Part shown: positions 1-7,765 of the stretch, piece after piece
Position numbering within the stretch: the first letter of the stretch is position 1
Layout of the letters: every line of letters starts with the position of its first letter
DNA from: Patescibacteria group bacterium
Lineage (GTDB): Bacteria > Patescibacteriota > Minisyncoccia > Phycocordibacterales > Phycocordibacteraceae
Length of the DNA stretch: 36,962 nt
Direction: 5' to 3'
Assembly (NCBI GenBank): GCA_018826905.1
Contig: JAHJYC010000003.1
Coordinates: 1 to 36,962 of the forward strand
Notes under the pieces: generated by a model
What the model was told of the DNA's origin: nothing
Seen by the model: the letters and a program-made list of their open reading frames with translations, nothing else
Database searches by the model: none
Program-made: the position numbers and the translations under genes

Positions 1-162
1 AGGATGATTCCAGCGCACCGCGAACAAGCGCGGTACCAGAAGGTCCTTGGGAAAATGCCCTGAAGCCGTCAAGCCTTGCCTAGAGGGTTCTATGCGGGAT
101 GAAAAGAGAATCGGCCCATATGAAAGAGCCGGTATGATAGAATGGTAGCATAGCGCAACTGT
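1..162. other. Left edge: possible 3' end of an upstream gene, then ruvB upstream region
   Basis: Two plus-strand frames are open from base 1: one stops with TGA at 61-63, the other with TAG at 81-83. Either could be the tail of an upstream gene, but neither tail is recognisable. The rest is the ruvB upstream region with two possible -10 hexamers, TATGAT at 133-138 and TGG-TAGCAT at 143-151. No RNA gene was seen. Confidence 0.3.
143..151 (+). promoter_or_regulatory. Putative extended -10 of ruvB (TGG TAGCAT)
   Basis: TGG followed by TAGCAT ends 11 nt before the ruvB ATG; the same nine bases precede the penicillin-binding protein gene at 2408-2416. A competing hexamer, TATGAT, lies at 133-138. 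No convincing -35 box is seen. Confidence 0.35.
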
Positions 163-1143
163 ATGTCAACCCCCCCTGAGCTTCCCCGACTTCGTGATCA
201 GGCACTGGACGCGGCACTTCGTCCCTCTGTCTGGGATGAGTATGTAGGCCAGGGCCACGTAAAAGCAAACGTTTCAGTGGTGCTTTCAGCCGCAAAGAAG
301 CGCGGAGACATGCCTGAGCATATTCTTTTTTATGGGCCCCCTGGCGTCGGAAAGACAACACTTGCACATCTTGTAGCGGCCTCTCTAGACGCTCCACTTA
401 AATCAACCTCCGGTGTCGCTATTGAGCGTGCGGCTGACCTCGCCTCAATTCTTACCAACCTTGAGCCGGGCACCGTGCTTTTTATAGATGAAATACACCA
501 GCTTTCAAACAAGGTTGAAGAACTCCTTTATCCCGCTCTTGAATCTGGATCTTTAGACATTGTGCTTGGAAAGGGGCCTTCTGCTCGTACCGTAGAGCTC
601 GCGCTTCCTCCCTTCACTCTTGTGGGTGCCACGACACGTGTTGCACACCTCTCTTCCCCTCTCCGTTCTCGTTTTGGTGGTGGTGTGTATCAGTTGGATT
701 TTTATTCAGATGAGGATTTGCGAAGCATTATTCGTCGCTCCGCAGAAGTACTTGGCCTTCAGGCCCCTGATGAAGTTATTGAACGGGTAGCGGCACGCAG
801 TCGTGCAACGCCCCGTGTAGCGAACGCTCTTTTGAAACGCGTGCGTGATTATGCTGAAGTTGAAGAGCGCGCGCTTTCTGCTGAGGTTGCAGACCTTGCG
901 TGCGAACTCTTTGGCATAGATACTCTTGGGCTTACAAAAGACGACCGCAGGTATCTCTCAACGCTTCGGGACTCATTCAAAGGAGGCCCTGCAGGAATTC
1001 GTGCACTCGCCTCTGCGCTTCATGAGGACCCCGATACTGTTGAGAATGTATACGAACCTTATCTTCTTCGCTTAGGATTTGTTGAGCGGTCTAGCAGAGG
1101 ACGTATTCTTACTCAAAAAGGGAGAGAGTATCTCGGTGTGTAA
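163..1143 (+). CDS. ruvB: Holliday junction branch migration ATPase RuvB
   Basis: RuvB is the hexameric AAA+ motor that drives branch migration of Holliday junctions with RuvA. The 326-residue protein is close to the usual length of about 335. Visible motifs are Walker A GPPGVGKT (about 58-65), Walker B FIDEIH (107-112), the RuvB signature GATTRVAHLSSPLRSRFG (about 155-172) with its arginine finger, and the C-terminal winged helix with the conserved GGPAG and ENVYEPYLLRLGF segments. The ATG at 163 is the natural family start; no Shine-Dalgarno is seen. yebC and ruvC follow, a common grouping of recombination genes. ruvA is not in the window and may lie to the left. The identification is firm. 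Confidence 0.97.
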   Translation: MSTPPELPRLRDQALDAALRPSVWDEYVGQGHVKANVSVVLSAAKKRGDMPEHILFYGPPGVGKTTLAHLVAASLDAPLKSTSGVAIERAADLASILTNLEPGTVLFIDEIHQLSNKVEELLYPALESGSLDIVLGKGPSARTVELALPPFTLVGATTRVAHLSSPLRSRFGGGVYQLDFYSDEDLRSIIRRSAEVLGLQAPDEVIERVAARSRATPRVANALLKRVRDYAEVEERALSAEVADLACELFGIDTLGLTKDDRRYLSTLRDSFKGGPAGIRALASALHEDPDTVENVYEPYLLRLGFVERSSRGRILTQKGREYLGV

Positions 1144-1145
1144 TT

Positions 1146-1154
1146 TGATACAGT
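1146..1154 (+). promoter_or_regulatory. Extended -10 for a leaderless yebC transcript
   Basis: TGA plus TACAGT (1149-1154) ends exactly 6 nt before the yebC ATG at 1161, so the A of ATG would be about +1. It lies in the 17-nt gap after the ruvB stop codon. There is no Shine-Dalgarno between box and start. Confidence 0.5.
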
Positions 1155-1160
1155 AGATAC

Positions 1161-1718
1161 ATGTCAGGTCACAGTAAATGGTCACAAATTAAAAGACAGA
1201 AGGGTGCCACAGATGCGGCAAAGTCAAAAACCTTTTCCCGTTTTGCTCGTCTTATCGCCATTGAATCTAAGAAAGCCGGAGGAGACACTTCCTCTCCAGG
1301 TCTTGCTACCGCTATTGAGCGCGCAAAGGCAGTAAACATGCCAAAAGACAGTATTGAGCGTGCTGTTTCAAAAGGAACAAGCAAGGACGCGGGCGATCTA
1401 GAACAGGTGGTGTACGAGTGGTACGGTCCGGGAGGAACCGCGCTTATTATTGACGCACTCACAGACAACAAAAACCGCACCACTCAAGAAATAAAACATC
1501 TTATCTCTAAGTCAGGATACGAACTCGGCACACCAGGAAGTGCCCTTTGGGCATTTACGAAGTCCCCTGCCGGAGATTTCACACCCAATGAGCCGCTTAT
1601 GGATCTGTCTGAGGAAGATGAGGAATCTCTTACAAAGATCTTTGACCAGCTAGACGAGCAGGAAGATGTGCAGCGTATATTCACAAATGCTCGGGGATAT
1701 GAGAATACTAGCGATTGA
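1161..1718 (+). CDS. yebC: YebC/PmpR family protein, internally shortened
   Basis: The N-terminus (MSGHSKWSQIKRQKGATDAA, then KSKTFSRFARLI) and the segments VYEWYGPGGTALIIDALTDN and GTPGSALWAF are diagnostic of the YebC/TACO1 family, linked to translation of difficult motifs and, in some bacteria, to transcriptional control. The protein has 185 residues against roughly 240-250 for the family. After the ALWAF block it runs almost directly into the C-terminal acidic helix and DVQRIF strand, so much of the middle ferredoxin-like domain (about 60 residues) is missing. The reading frame is clean. The last 20 nt overlap the start of ruvC, which suggests translational coupling. Family assignment is firm; whether the short form is functional is inference. 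Confidence 0.93.
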   Translation: MSGHSKWSQIKRQKGATDAAKSKTFSRFARLIAIESKKAGGDTSSPGLATAIERAKAVNMPKDSIERAVSKGTSKDAGDLEQVVYEWYGPGGTALIIDALTDNKNRTTQEIKHLISKSGYELGTPGSALWAFTKSPAGDFTPNEPLMDLSEEDEESLTKIFDQLDEQEDVQRIFTNARGYENTSD

Positions 1719-2175
1719 TCCCGGGTACGATCGCATGGGCCTCGCAGTTCTTGAAGGAGACCCAAGTCGCCCTACACACATCTGGAGTGATTGCATACTT
1801 CCTCCCAAAGGAGCAACTGAGCAGCGCCTCGCTCACATTCATGAAGCTGTTGCTGCTGCTATAACAACCCACTCCCCAGATCGTGTTGCTATTGAAAGCT
1901 TATTTTGGAGCACCAACAATAAGAGAAGTGCGCTTGGTGTTGCTGAGGCGCGAGGCGCAGCGCTTTCAGCCGCGGCTGAAGCAGGGCTCTCAGTATCTGA
2001 ACATTCTCCTCAACAAGTGAAGCTGGCCGTAACTGGGTACGGAAACGCGGACAAGAAGGCCGTTGCTGCAATGATTCCCCGTCTCATTTCCCTTCCAGAG
2101 AAGCGGCGGCTTGATGATGAACTTGATGCAATTGCTCTTGGGATCGCAGCATTATCCACACGCCTGCATTCCTAG
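1699..2175 (+). CDS. ruvC: Crossover junction endodeoxyribonuclease RuvC
   Basis: RuvC is the dimeric, metal-dependent resolvase of Holliday junctions. I chose the ATG at 1699, which gives the canonical N-terminus MRILAIDPGYDRMG with the first catalytic Asp, in place of an upstream in-frame ATG at 1666 deeper inside yebC. CTCGGGGAT just upstream can act as a ribosome-binding site. Other RuvC features are AIESLFW (second acidic residue), YGNADKKAV, and DDELDAIALGIAAL with the final catalytic Asp pair. The 158-residue protein is slightly shorter than the 165-175 usual in the family. It overlaps yebC by 20 nt in another frame and follows ruvB, as expected for a resolvasome cluster. Confidence 0.95.
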   Translation: MRILAIDPGYDRMGLAVLEGDPSRPTHIWSDCILPPKGATEQRLAHIHEAVAAAITTHSPDRVAIESLFWSTNNKRSALGVAEARGAALSAAAEAGLSVSEHSPQQVKLAVTGYGNADKKAVAAMIPRLISLPEKRRLDDELDAIALGIAALSTRLHS

Positions 2176-2253
2176 ACTTGCAAAGCCCGTACTATTTGCT
2201 CAAATAGAGAAGCTTCGCGCCCTGAGCGAGGATACTAGAGGTAATTTTGAAAT

Positions 2254-2376
2254 ATGATTGACGACGAAATGCTTGATTCTGAGTCCACCGAGGACGAAGA
2301 CGAGATGGATCCAATGGACGAAGAGGACATGGATGACTTCGCAGCAGACGACGAAGACGAAGAGTCAGAAGACTAA
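2254..2376 (+). CDS. Small highly acidic protein (40 aa), function unknown
   Basis: The ORF runs from ATG 2254 to TAA 2374-2376 and encodes 40 residues, of which more than half are Asp or Glu. There is no Lys or Arg. AGAGGTA about 11 nt upstream could be a ribosome-binding site, and a strong hairpin terminator begins 2 nt after the stop codon. These two flanking signals are the main reasons to regard it as a real gene. A very acidic, probably disordered peptide could be a protein mimic of nucleic acid or an ion-binding or chaperone-like factor, but nothing in the sequence selects among these. No family was recognised. Confidence 0.55.
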   Translation: MIDDEMLDSESTEDEDEMDPMDEEDMDDFAADDEDEESED

Positions 2377-2377
2377 A

Positions 2378-2405
2378 AAGAATGGCCCCACTCGGGGCCA
2401 TTCTT
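2378..2405 (+). terminator. Rho-independent type terminator after the ruv cluster
   Basis: A perfect 12-bp inverted repeat (AAGAATGGCCCC / GGGGCCATTCTT) with an ACTC loop begins just after the stop codon of the 40-residue acidic gene. The downstream T-tract is short, but stem strength and position suit the end of the ruvB-yebC-ruvC unit. Confidence 0.75.
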
Positions 2406-2407
2406 CG

Positions 2408-2416
2408 TGGTAGCAT
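2408..2416 (+). promoter_or_regulatory. Putative extended -10 of the PBP gene (TGG TAGCAT)
   Basis: TGG-TAGCAT ends 9 nt before the ATG at 2426 and directly follows the terminator of the preceding unit, so the gene would have a very short 5' leader. Confidence 0.4.
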
Positions 2417-2425
2417 GAGCTCAAC

Positions 2426-4588
2426 ATGACGAAGAAAAAGAAGGCACGTGCACTTCGTTCACACCTTGAAAACCCGCACCCTTTGCTGCGTGTGTTTCTT
2501 GTTCTTGCTGGAGCAGGAATGCTTGTTGCAGGTGCCGGAATCCTCTGGGCTGCCCTCACCCCAATCCCTGATCTCAACTCTTTTGACTCCAGAAAGGTTG
2601 CGCAGTCTACAAAGATTTATGACCGCACTGGAAAGACGGTCTTGTACGACCTTAACCATGACGTACGAAGAAATATCGTTGAGCTTTCAGAAATCTCTCC
2701 CAACCTGCAGCAAGCAGCAATTGCTGTTGAGGACGCAAGTTTCTATAGCCACAGCGGAGTATCGTTCACCGCAACAGCTCGTGCAATTATTGTTGATATT
2801 AAAACTCGCTCCTTCGCCCAAGGCGGATCTACCATTACTCAGCAGGTGGTGAAAAACACCATTCTCTCTGGGAAGAAAAGTCCTATCCGAAAGTTTCAAG
2901 AATGGGTGCTTGCATGGAAGCTTGAGCAAAAGTACAGCAAGAAGCAAATTCTAGAGTTTTATTTCAACGTGACTCCTTATGGCGGAACTCTCTACGGCGC
3001 TGAGGTTGCTGCACGGGCGTTCTATGGAAAATCAGCAAACGACCTTACCCTTGCTGAGGCTGCCTATCTTGCCGCAATCCCACAGCTCCCCACGTACTAC
3101 TCTCCATATGGAAACAACCGCGAGGATCTAGATATTCGAAAGAACTACGTACTGGAACGTATGCGCATACTTGGATTCATAACAGAGGAGGAGGAGCGCG
3201 CAGCAGCAAACGAGGAGGTGGTGTTCAGTAGGCAACAAAACAATTCCATCATCGCGCCTCACTTTGTATTTTATATAGAGCAGCAGTTGGAGCAGACATA
3301 TGGACCTGAAGTAGTGACACAAGGATTGTCTGTTATAACCACCCTTGACGCTGATCTACAGAACGAGGCACAGGCAATTGTTAAAGAGTATGCACTCGCA
3401 AACACAGCAAAATTCAACGCGTCAAACGCTGCTCTTGTTGCGCTAGACCCAAAGACCGGGCAGATACTTTCTATGGTTGGGTCTCGTGATTATTTTGATG
3501 AAGCTATAGACGGAAACTTTAATGTTGCGCTCGCAAAGCGTCAGCCAGGATCTTCCTTTAAACCATTCGTATACGCAGCAGCCCTAGAAAAAGGGTACAC
3601 GCCAGAGACAATCATTTTTGACTTGCCGACACAATTCTCTACTGCCTGTTTGCAAACAGACACCGGCAACAGCGAGCCTCCTTGTTACGCTCCGCAGAAC
3701 TACGATTTTAAGTTTAGGGGTCCCATGACAATGCGCTCTGCGCTCGCACAATCTATAAACATTCCTGCAGTAAAGACCCTGTATCTTGCAGGCACAAAGA
3801 ACGTTATTGATCTTGCAACTCGTATGGGTATAACCGGCTTTGGGGACCCGAAGGAATACGGTCTTTCGTTTGCTCTTGGTGCGGCTGAGGTCTCTCCTCT
3901 TCAAATGGCGAGCGCCATGGGAGTCTTTGCAAACGACGGAATACGAAACCCTCCCACAGGCATTCTTGAGATTCGCGACATGAAGGGCCGAGTGCTTGAG
4001 AAGTTTACAGAAAAACCAGAGCAAGCAATTGATTCAGGGGTTGCACGGCAAATAGCAGCGATGATGTCGGACAACGATGCGCGCATCCCTTCATACGCAC
4101 CAAACAACCCACTCAACTTCCCTGACCGCGATGTGGCCGCAAAGACTGGTACTACAAACGAATCAAGAGACGCATGGACCGTTGGGTTCTCTCCTTCTGT
4201 TTCTCTTGCTATTTGGGCTGGAAACAACGACAACAGCCCTATGGTAAAAGAAATTGCAGGATACATCGTTGCCCCAATGTGGCGAGCTGTTATGGAGGCA
4301 GCGCTCCGTGACAAGCCAGTTGAGCTTTTTGCTGAGCCGCCAGGCATTCCAGAAAGCGCCCCTCCTGCACTTCGTGGAGTTGTTTCAAGTCACAGCATCC
4401 TATTCCAAACCAACAAGGACAATCCTCAAGGTCCTCCTCCGGCAAATCCGTACAGCGATCCTCAACTCGCTTATTGGGAATTCCCCATACAGTTATGGGC
4501 TGCCTCTGGGTTTACCGTTGCTGGACCAGAAACAGTAGTAGCAACAACTACTCAAGAAATACTCCCCGAGGAGGAAGAGGCAGATTAG
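2426..4588 (+). CDS. Class A penicillin-binding protein (PBP1A-like)
   Basis: This is a bifunctional peptidoglycan synthase: an inner-membrane-anchored glycosyltransferase and transpeptidase (720 aa). Residues about 20-44 form the N-terminal membrane anchor. The GT51 domain shows the catalytic Glu in VEDASFY (E102), GGSTITQQ (about 133-140), and the KLEQKYSK and YFNVTPYGG blocks. The transpeptidase domain shows SSFK (S376-K379), SIN (443-445) and KTGT (573-576). The C-terminal tail after about 640 is Pro/Ala/Thr-rich and extracytoplasmic. All catalytic motifs are intact. The gene has its own promoter-like hexamer and ends 4 nt inside the convergent small gene on the minus strand, so no terminator separates them. 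It shows that this cell makes its own cross-linked wall. Confidence 0.95.
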   Translation: MTKKKKARALRSHLENPHPLLRVFLVLAGAGMLVAGAGILWAALTPIPDLNSFDSRKVAQSTKIYDRTGKTVLYDLNHDVRRNIVELSEISPNLQQAAIAVEDASFYSHSGVSFTATARAIIVDIKTRSFAQGGSTITQQVVKNTILSGKKSPIRKFQEWVLAWKLEQKYSKKQILEFYFNVTPYGGTLYGAEVAARAFYGKSANDLTLAEAAYLAAIPQLPTYYSPYGNNREDLDIRKNYVLERMRILGFITEEEERAAANEEVVFSRQQNNSIIAPHFVFYIEQQLEQTYGPEVVTQGLSVITTLDADLQNEAQAIVKEYALANTAKFNASNAALVALDPKTGQILSMVGSRDYFDEAIDGNFNVALAKRQPGSSFKPFVYAAALEKGYTPETIIFDLPTQFSTACLQTDTGNSEPPCYAPQNYDFKFRGPMTMRSALAQSINIPAVKTLYLAGTKNVIDLATRMGITGFGDPKEYGLSFALGAAEVSPLQMASAMGVFANDGIRNPPTGILEIRDMKGRVLEKFTEKPEQAIDSGVARQIAAMMSDNDARIPSYAPNNPLNFPDRDVAAKTGTTNESRDAWTVGFSPSVSLAIWAGNNDNSPMVKEIAGYIVAPMWRAVMEAALRDKPVELFAEPPGIPESAPPALRGVVSSHSILFQTNKDNPQGPPPANPYSDPQLAYWEFPIQLWAASGFTVAGPETVVATTTQEILPEEEEAD

Positions 4589-4836
4589 CGAATCTCTTTT
4601 AAATCAATGCCGCGCTCCTGAAGCGCGGTTTTGATTTTGTCCTGCTTAAGGAGCGCGGCGGACTTAACAACTGGGGCAAGAGAAAGCGTGAGCACTCCCG
4701 CGTCGTACGCTATTTTTTTAGTTGGAATAGAAACTCCTAAAACAAGTGACACAGCCTCTGCACACTCGCCACGAATAGCGGCTTCTTTTAGGCCTGGGAT
4801 TGGATGATTTTTAAGAAGGTCTGCGAGAGAAAACAT
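4585..4836 (-). CDS. Small DUF721/DciA-like protein
   Basis: This 83-residue protein lies 20 nt downstream of dnaN on the same strand, so it is probably the last gene of a dnaA-dnaN-X unit. The C-terminal half has the pattern of the DUF721/DciA core: a short beta strand after a gap (AYDAGVLTLSL), then a helix where DciA-like proteins have the S-x-W-x-x-E-L segment (here VVKSAALLKQDKIKTALQERG). DciA is the widespread bacterial helicase-loading partner of DnaB, and a site beside dnaN/dnaA would suit that role. The conserved Trp is absent, so the call rests on pattern and context. It overlaps the PBP gene by 4 nt at the 3' ends. Confidence 0.45.
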   Translation of the reverse strand: MFSLADLLKNHPIPGLKEAAIRGECAEAVSLVLGVSIPTKKIAYDAGVLTLSLAPVVKSAALLKQDKIKTALQERGIDLKEIR

Positions 4837-4856
4837 TCCTTAAGTGTATCAGTGCC

Positions 4857-5957
4857 CTACTGGTTCATTGGCATCACAAGATACAGAAATGACGTGTCTC
4901 CTGAGCCCCTGAGCACCATTGCCCTTCCTATGCCGCTTGCTGAGAGCGTTATGCTGTCTGAAGCAAGCCCTGAGAGCGGCGCTGAGAGGTATCGGTGATT
5001 AAAAGAAAGCTGTACTGATTCTCCAGAAACAGATCCAGAAACTGTCTCGCTAGAATCTCCCACGTCTGCGTTTTGAGCCGACAATGAAACCTTCTTTCCT
5101 GAAGCATCAAATTCCAGGCGTACTTTTAAAAACGAGTCGGAGAATATTGCAGTTCGTTTAAGTGCTGCCTCAAAGTCCTTCTTTAACAAGGTTGCGTCTG
5201 CAATAAAACTCTTTGGAATAATCTGTGTGTAGTCAGGATAGTTCGCAGACACAAGTCTGGTGGTAAGAACTCCCGTACTCCAAAAAAACGCTCCCTGATG
5301 GTCGTCCACCTGAATTTCAATATCTTCGTCAGGAAGAGTTTGCATAATATCTGCCGCATTCTTTGCAGGAATGAGCATTGTAAACGGCGGAATGGTTGCT
5401 TTTAGAGAAATCTTTTTCTCAGCAAGCCTAAAGGAGTCTGTGGCTACTGCTTTGATAGACCCTCCCTCTGCTGCCAGTAACACACTCGCAAGTTCAGGAC
5501 GCACACTTGAGGTTGATGCGTAGTTCATAACTGACGTCACCAAAGACTTGAGAGTCGCTCCAGAGAGCGTGAATTTGGCCTGTGGTGCTTCTGGTAGAGG
5601 GAGTGTGGGGAAATCCTCAAAGGGGAGTGTTTTGAGAGTACTACGGGCTCCTCCTGTTGAAACAACGACTGTCTCGCCAGCGTGTTCTAGTGTTATGGTG
5701 CCCCCTCCTGAAAACGAAGCAGCGATCTCTCTCAAAGTATTTGCTGGAAGTGCCACCACCCCCGTTTCTTGAATCTTTCCATTTACCTTTAAATCAATGC
5801 CCGTCTCTAGGTTTGTTGCACGCAACTTAATACCATCATCCCCTGCGATTATGGCAATTCCCGCAAGAACAGGGAGTGTCCCTGTTCGCCTTTCAGCAAA
5901 ACGAGACACACTACCCACACCCTCCATGAATTCTTTTTTATCTAAAGTAATAATCAT
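4857..5957 (-). CDS. dnaN: DNA polymerase III beta subunit (sliding clamp)
   Basis: DnaN is the ring-shaped processivity clamp of the replicative polymerase. The 366-residue length is standard, and three repeated clamp domains are recognisable: the start MIITLDKKEFMEGVGSVSR, the ITRLVSANYPDYTQIIPK-type block of domain 2/3 (here TTRLVSANYPDYTQIIPKSF), and the C-terminus ending in the family motif YLVMPMNQ (normally the YLIMPMR hydrophobic-pocket tail). It sits 215 nt downstream of dnaA on the same strand, as in most bacterial origins. A near-consensus extended -10 (TGG TATAAT) overlapping the end of dnaA suggests an own promoter with a roughly 200-nt leader. Confidence 0.97.
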   Translation of the reverse strand: MIITLDKKEFMEGVGSVSRFAERRTGTLPVLAGIAIIAGDDGIKLRATNLETGIDLKVNGKIQETGVVALPANTLREIAASFSGGGTITLEHAGETVVVSTGGARSTLKTLPFEDFPTLPLPEAPQAKFTLSGATLKSLVTSVMNYASTSSVRPELASVLLAAEGGSIKAVATDSFRLAEKKISLKATIPPFTMLIPAKNAADIMQTLPDEDIEIQVDDHQGAFFWSTGVLTTRLVSANYPDYTQIIPKSFIADATLLKKDFEAALKRTAIFSDSFLKVRLEFDASGKKVSLSAQNADVGDSSETVSGSVSGESVQLSFNHRYLSAPLSGLASDSITLSASGIGRAMVLRGSGDTSFLYLVMPMNQ

Positions 5958-6172
5958 GATTAATGCCTATTATTAGGGGTGTTGATAGCGGGGACAACCC
6001 TTTTCGGCCCGTAGCTGTGCCCCCTTCTGTGAACTCCCTCTCTGACAAGCTGTTGAATACAACCTCGTTGAGACGAGATTTCCGGGGATAGTGTGGGGAG
6101 ACCGCACACAGCGCTCCCTGTTTTCCCCACCATGTCTTCGGTTGTGCACAGGATGTTGCATAGCTATCCCCA
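5958..6172. other. dnaA-dnaN intergenic region, possible origin element or long 5' leader
   Basis: The 215-nt gap holds no convincing gene; minus-strand frames here lack codon character and ribosome-binding sites. It contains a weak DnaA-box-like TTGTGCACA (6142-6150, 7/9 to consensus), small hairpins such as CTCGT/ACGAG near 6070-6090, and an A+T-rich stretch with the palindrome AATCATGATT across the dnaN start codon. The dnaA-dnaN gap is a classical oriC position, but the perfect DnaA box lies on the other side of dnaA. Confidence 0.35.
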
Positions 6173-6180
6173 TTATACCA
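6172..6180 (-). promoter_or_regulatory. Extended -10 (TGG TATAAT) upstream of dnaN
   Basis: On the minus strand TGG is followed by a consensus TATAAT at the last bases of dnaA. Transcription from it would read the whole 215-nt gap before dnaN. No good -35 was found, as usual for extended -10 promoters. Confidence 0.5.
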
Positions 6181-7525
6181 ACAGTGTCCTAATGTCTTGA
6201 ATCTCTTTTGCAAGTTCAGTGTCGTCTATCACCTCACGCTTCACCTTCTCACAAGAGTGAATCACTGTTGTGTGGTCTCTTCCCCCAAGTTTTGAGCCAA
6301 TTGTTGGGTAAGAAACACTAAAATCTTCTCGCAAAATGTACATAATCACCTGACGAGGGCGCACCACCTCCCTCCTCCGAGTCTTTTCATAAATACTTTC
6401 CTCATCAATACCATAAAACTCAGCAACTTTAGATACTACATGCTTTACTGAAACAGTTTTCTGCGGGCGAGCAAAAGAACGAAGAGACTGCCGTACTTCA
6501 GCTAAGTCTGGCGGCACCCCTTTTACTTGTGTGTGACACACCACGCTGTTGATCACACCCTCAAGCTCACGTATTGACCCTGCAACAGAGGTTGCAATGT
6601 GCTCCACCACCTCGTCTGAGAGGGTGACACCATGAATAGCAGCCTTCTTTCGCACAATAGCCATACGACTTTCTGAGTCAGGCTCTCCAATATCAACTGT
6701 CATACCGCTCGCAAAGCGTCCGCGAAGACGATCTGCAATGTCTGGTATCGCTACCGGTGCACGATCTGAGGAGAAAATAACCTGCTTGTTGTTGTCGTGG
6801 AAGGCGTTGAAGAGGTGGAAAAGCTCCTCCTGCATCTTTTCTTTCTTTGAAAGGAATTGAACATCATCCATGATAATGAGGTCAAACTGGCGGTACTTCT
6901 CTTTAAAACGGTTTGCTGTCCCGGCCTGGAGAGAGTCAGTGTAGTCGGTCCCAAACTTCTCAGAGGTGAGATAAAAGACCTTACGGGTTGGGTACAGCTT
7001 CTTAAACTGGTTCCCTATTGCCTGGATAAGGTGTGTTTTTCCTCTTCCGGTCTCTCCATATATGAAGAGAGGGTTATAGGTTACTCCGGGGCGTTTTATG
7101 GCTGTTTGCGCCGCTGTGTGTGCGAGCTCGTTAAACGCGCCAATAACGAAGTTATCAAACGTGTAGCGCGGGTTAAGGTTGTCGCTCTTATTAATGTAAA
7201 ACTCATCCAGCGGCATCTCTGTTGTCTGCTGGGGCGTTCTGCGAGGCTCTTTTGGTTGTCGGCGACGATCGTCTTTCACAATCGTGTACTCAATATTGCG
7301 GTACTCGTGAGACACAGAACGGATGATCTTAAGAAGAAGCATGTTGAACTTCTTCAAGTACCAGTCACGGAAGAACTGGCTAGGAACGCCAATATACACA
7401 ATTCCATCCTCTATTTTCACAATGGAACTATCACGGAACCAGGTATTAAAGTTAGCGGGAGAAATAGAGAGCTCTACTTGTGTAAGAACATATTCCCAGA
7501 GTTCACGAGCGTCCAGACGATTCAT
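6173..7525 (-). CDS. dnaA: Chromosomal replication initiator protein DnaA
   Basis: DnaA is the AAA+ initiator that binds DnaA boxes and opens oriC. The 450-residue protein has domain I at the N-terminus ([20 protein letters not shown]), a short linker, the AAA+ domain starting near [16 protein letters not shown], Walker A GETGRGKT (157-164), Walker B IIMDD (about 217-221), sensor and arginine-finger region DRLRGRF, and domain IV with the DnaA signature [10 protein letters not shown] (415-424). The third base-contact block [14 protein letters not shown] is intact. ATG 7525 is preceded by AAGGGA and by TATACT 9 nt upstream. It is divergent from rpmH, the classical origin arrangement. Confidence 0.97.
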   Translation of the reverse strand: MNRLDARELWEYVLTQVELSISPANFNTWFRDSSIVKIEDGIVYIGVPSQFFRDWYLKKFNMLLLKIIRSVSHEYRNIEYTIVKDDRRRQPKEPRRTPQQTTEMPLDEFYINKSDNLNPRYTFDNFVIGAFNELAHTAAQTAIKRPGVTYNPLFIYGETGRGKTHLIQAIGNQFKKLYPTRKVFYLTSEKFGTDYTDSLQAGTANRFKEKYRQFDLIIMDDVQFLSKKEKMQEELFHLFNAFHDNNKQVIFSSDRAPVAIPDIADRLRGRFASGMTVDIGEPDSESRMAIVRKKAAIHGVTLSDEVVEHIATSVAGSIRELEGVINSVVCHTQVKGVPPDLAEVRQSLRSFARPQKTVSVKHVVSKVAEFYGIDEESIYEKTRRREVVRPRQVIMYILREDFSVSYPTIGSKLGGRDHTTVIHSCEKVKREVIDDTELAKEIQDIRTLLV

Positions 7526-7534
7526 GGTCCCTTG

Positions 7535-7540
7535 AGTATA
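7535..7540 (-). promoter_or_regulatory. Putative -10 of dnaA (TATACT)
   Basis: TATACT on the minus strand ends 9 nt before the dnaA ATG, and the perfect DnaA box begins 7 nt further upstream. DnaA bound there would lie in the promoter spacer, so autorepression is likely. Confidence 0.5.
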
Positions 7541-7546
7541 CCCACG

Positions 7547-7555
7547 TTATCCACA
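7547..7555 (+). promoter_or_regulatory. DnaA box TTATCCACA
   Basis: This is an exact match to the canonical high-affinity 9-mer, located in the dnaA-rpmH gap just upstream of the dnaA -10. One 9-mer alone is weak evidence, but the position is the expected one for autoregulation or origin function. Confidence 0.6.
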
Positions 7556-7589
7556 ACGCGCGACCTTTTGGAAGAAATGAGAAACTTCC

Positions 7590-7618
7590 TTGCTCTCTGG
7601 CTGTCAACCTGGTACTAT
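7590..7618 (+). promoter_or_regulatory. rpmH-rnpA promoter
   Basis: TTGCTC (7590-7595), a 17-nt spacer and TACTAT (7613-7618) with a TGG extension form one of the better sigma-70 promoters in the window. The -10 ends 9 nt before the rpmH ATG. Confidence 0.6.
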
Positions 7619-7627
7619 CCTGTGGAC

Positions 7628-7765
7628 ATGCCTAAGCGCACCTACCAACCAAAAAAGAGGAAGCGAGCCCGCACACACGGATTCCGCGCCCGCACCGCTA
7701 CCTCAACAGGTCGCAAGGTCCTTTTGCGCCGCCGCCGTAAGGGTCGCGCAAAGCTCACTGTATAA
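7628..7765 (+). CDS. rpmH: Large ribosomal subunit protein bL34
   Basis: The 45-residue protein starting [20 protein letters not shown] and continuing through ATSTGRKVL and RRRRKGR is unmistakable bL34. The ATG at 7628 is the family start. The reading frame happens to stay open far upstream through antisense dnaA, but that extension is spurious. It overlaps the rnpA start by one base (TAATG), so the two are translationally coupled, and it is divergent from dnaA, as in most bacterial origin regions. Confidence 0.97.
   Translation: MPKRTYQPKKRKRARTHGFRARTATSTGRKVLLRRRRKGRAKLTV

Larger units (their letters stand above)
7526..7627. other. dnaA-rpmH intergenic region, candidate oriC part
   Basis: This 102-nt divergent region carries the dnaA -10, a perfect DnaA box at 7547-7555 and the rpmH promoter. 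The dnaA/rpmH junction is a known bacterial oriC location. It is short, so a full origin would probably also use the dnaA-dnaN gap. Confidence 0.4.

Noticed and set aside
2152-2160. A second perfect DnaA box TTATCCACA
   Set aside because: It lies inside the end of ruvC, where the codons are constrained, and one such 9-mer is not surprising in a window of this length.
5938-6213. Minus-strand open frames in the dnaA-dnaN gap
   Set aside because: They overlap both real genes, lack a ribosome-binding site and have no protein-like composition.
6857-7765. A 302-codon plus-strand open frame running into rpmH
   Set aside because: It is antisense to dnaA and merely shares the frame with rpmH. The real gene is the last 45 codons from ATG 7628.
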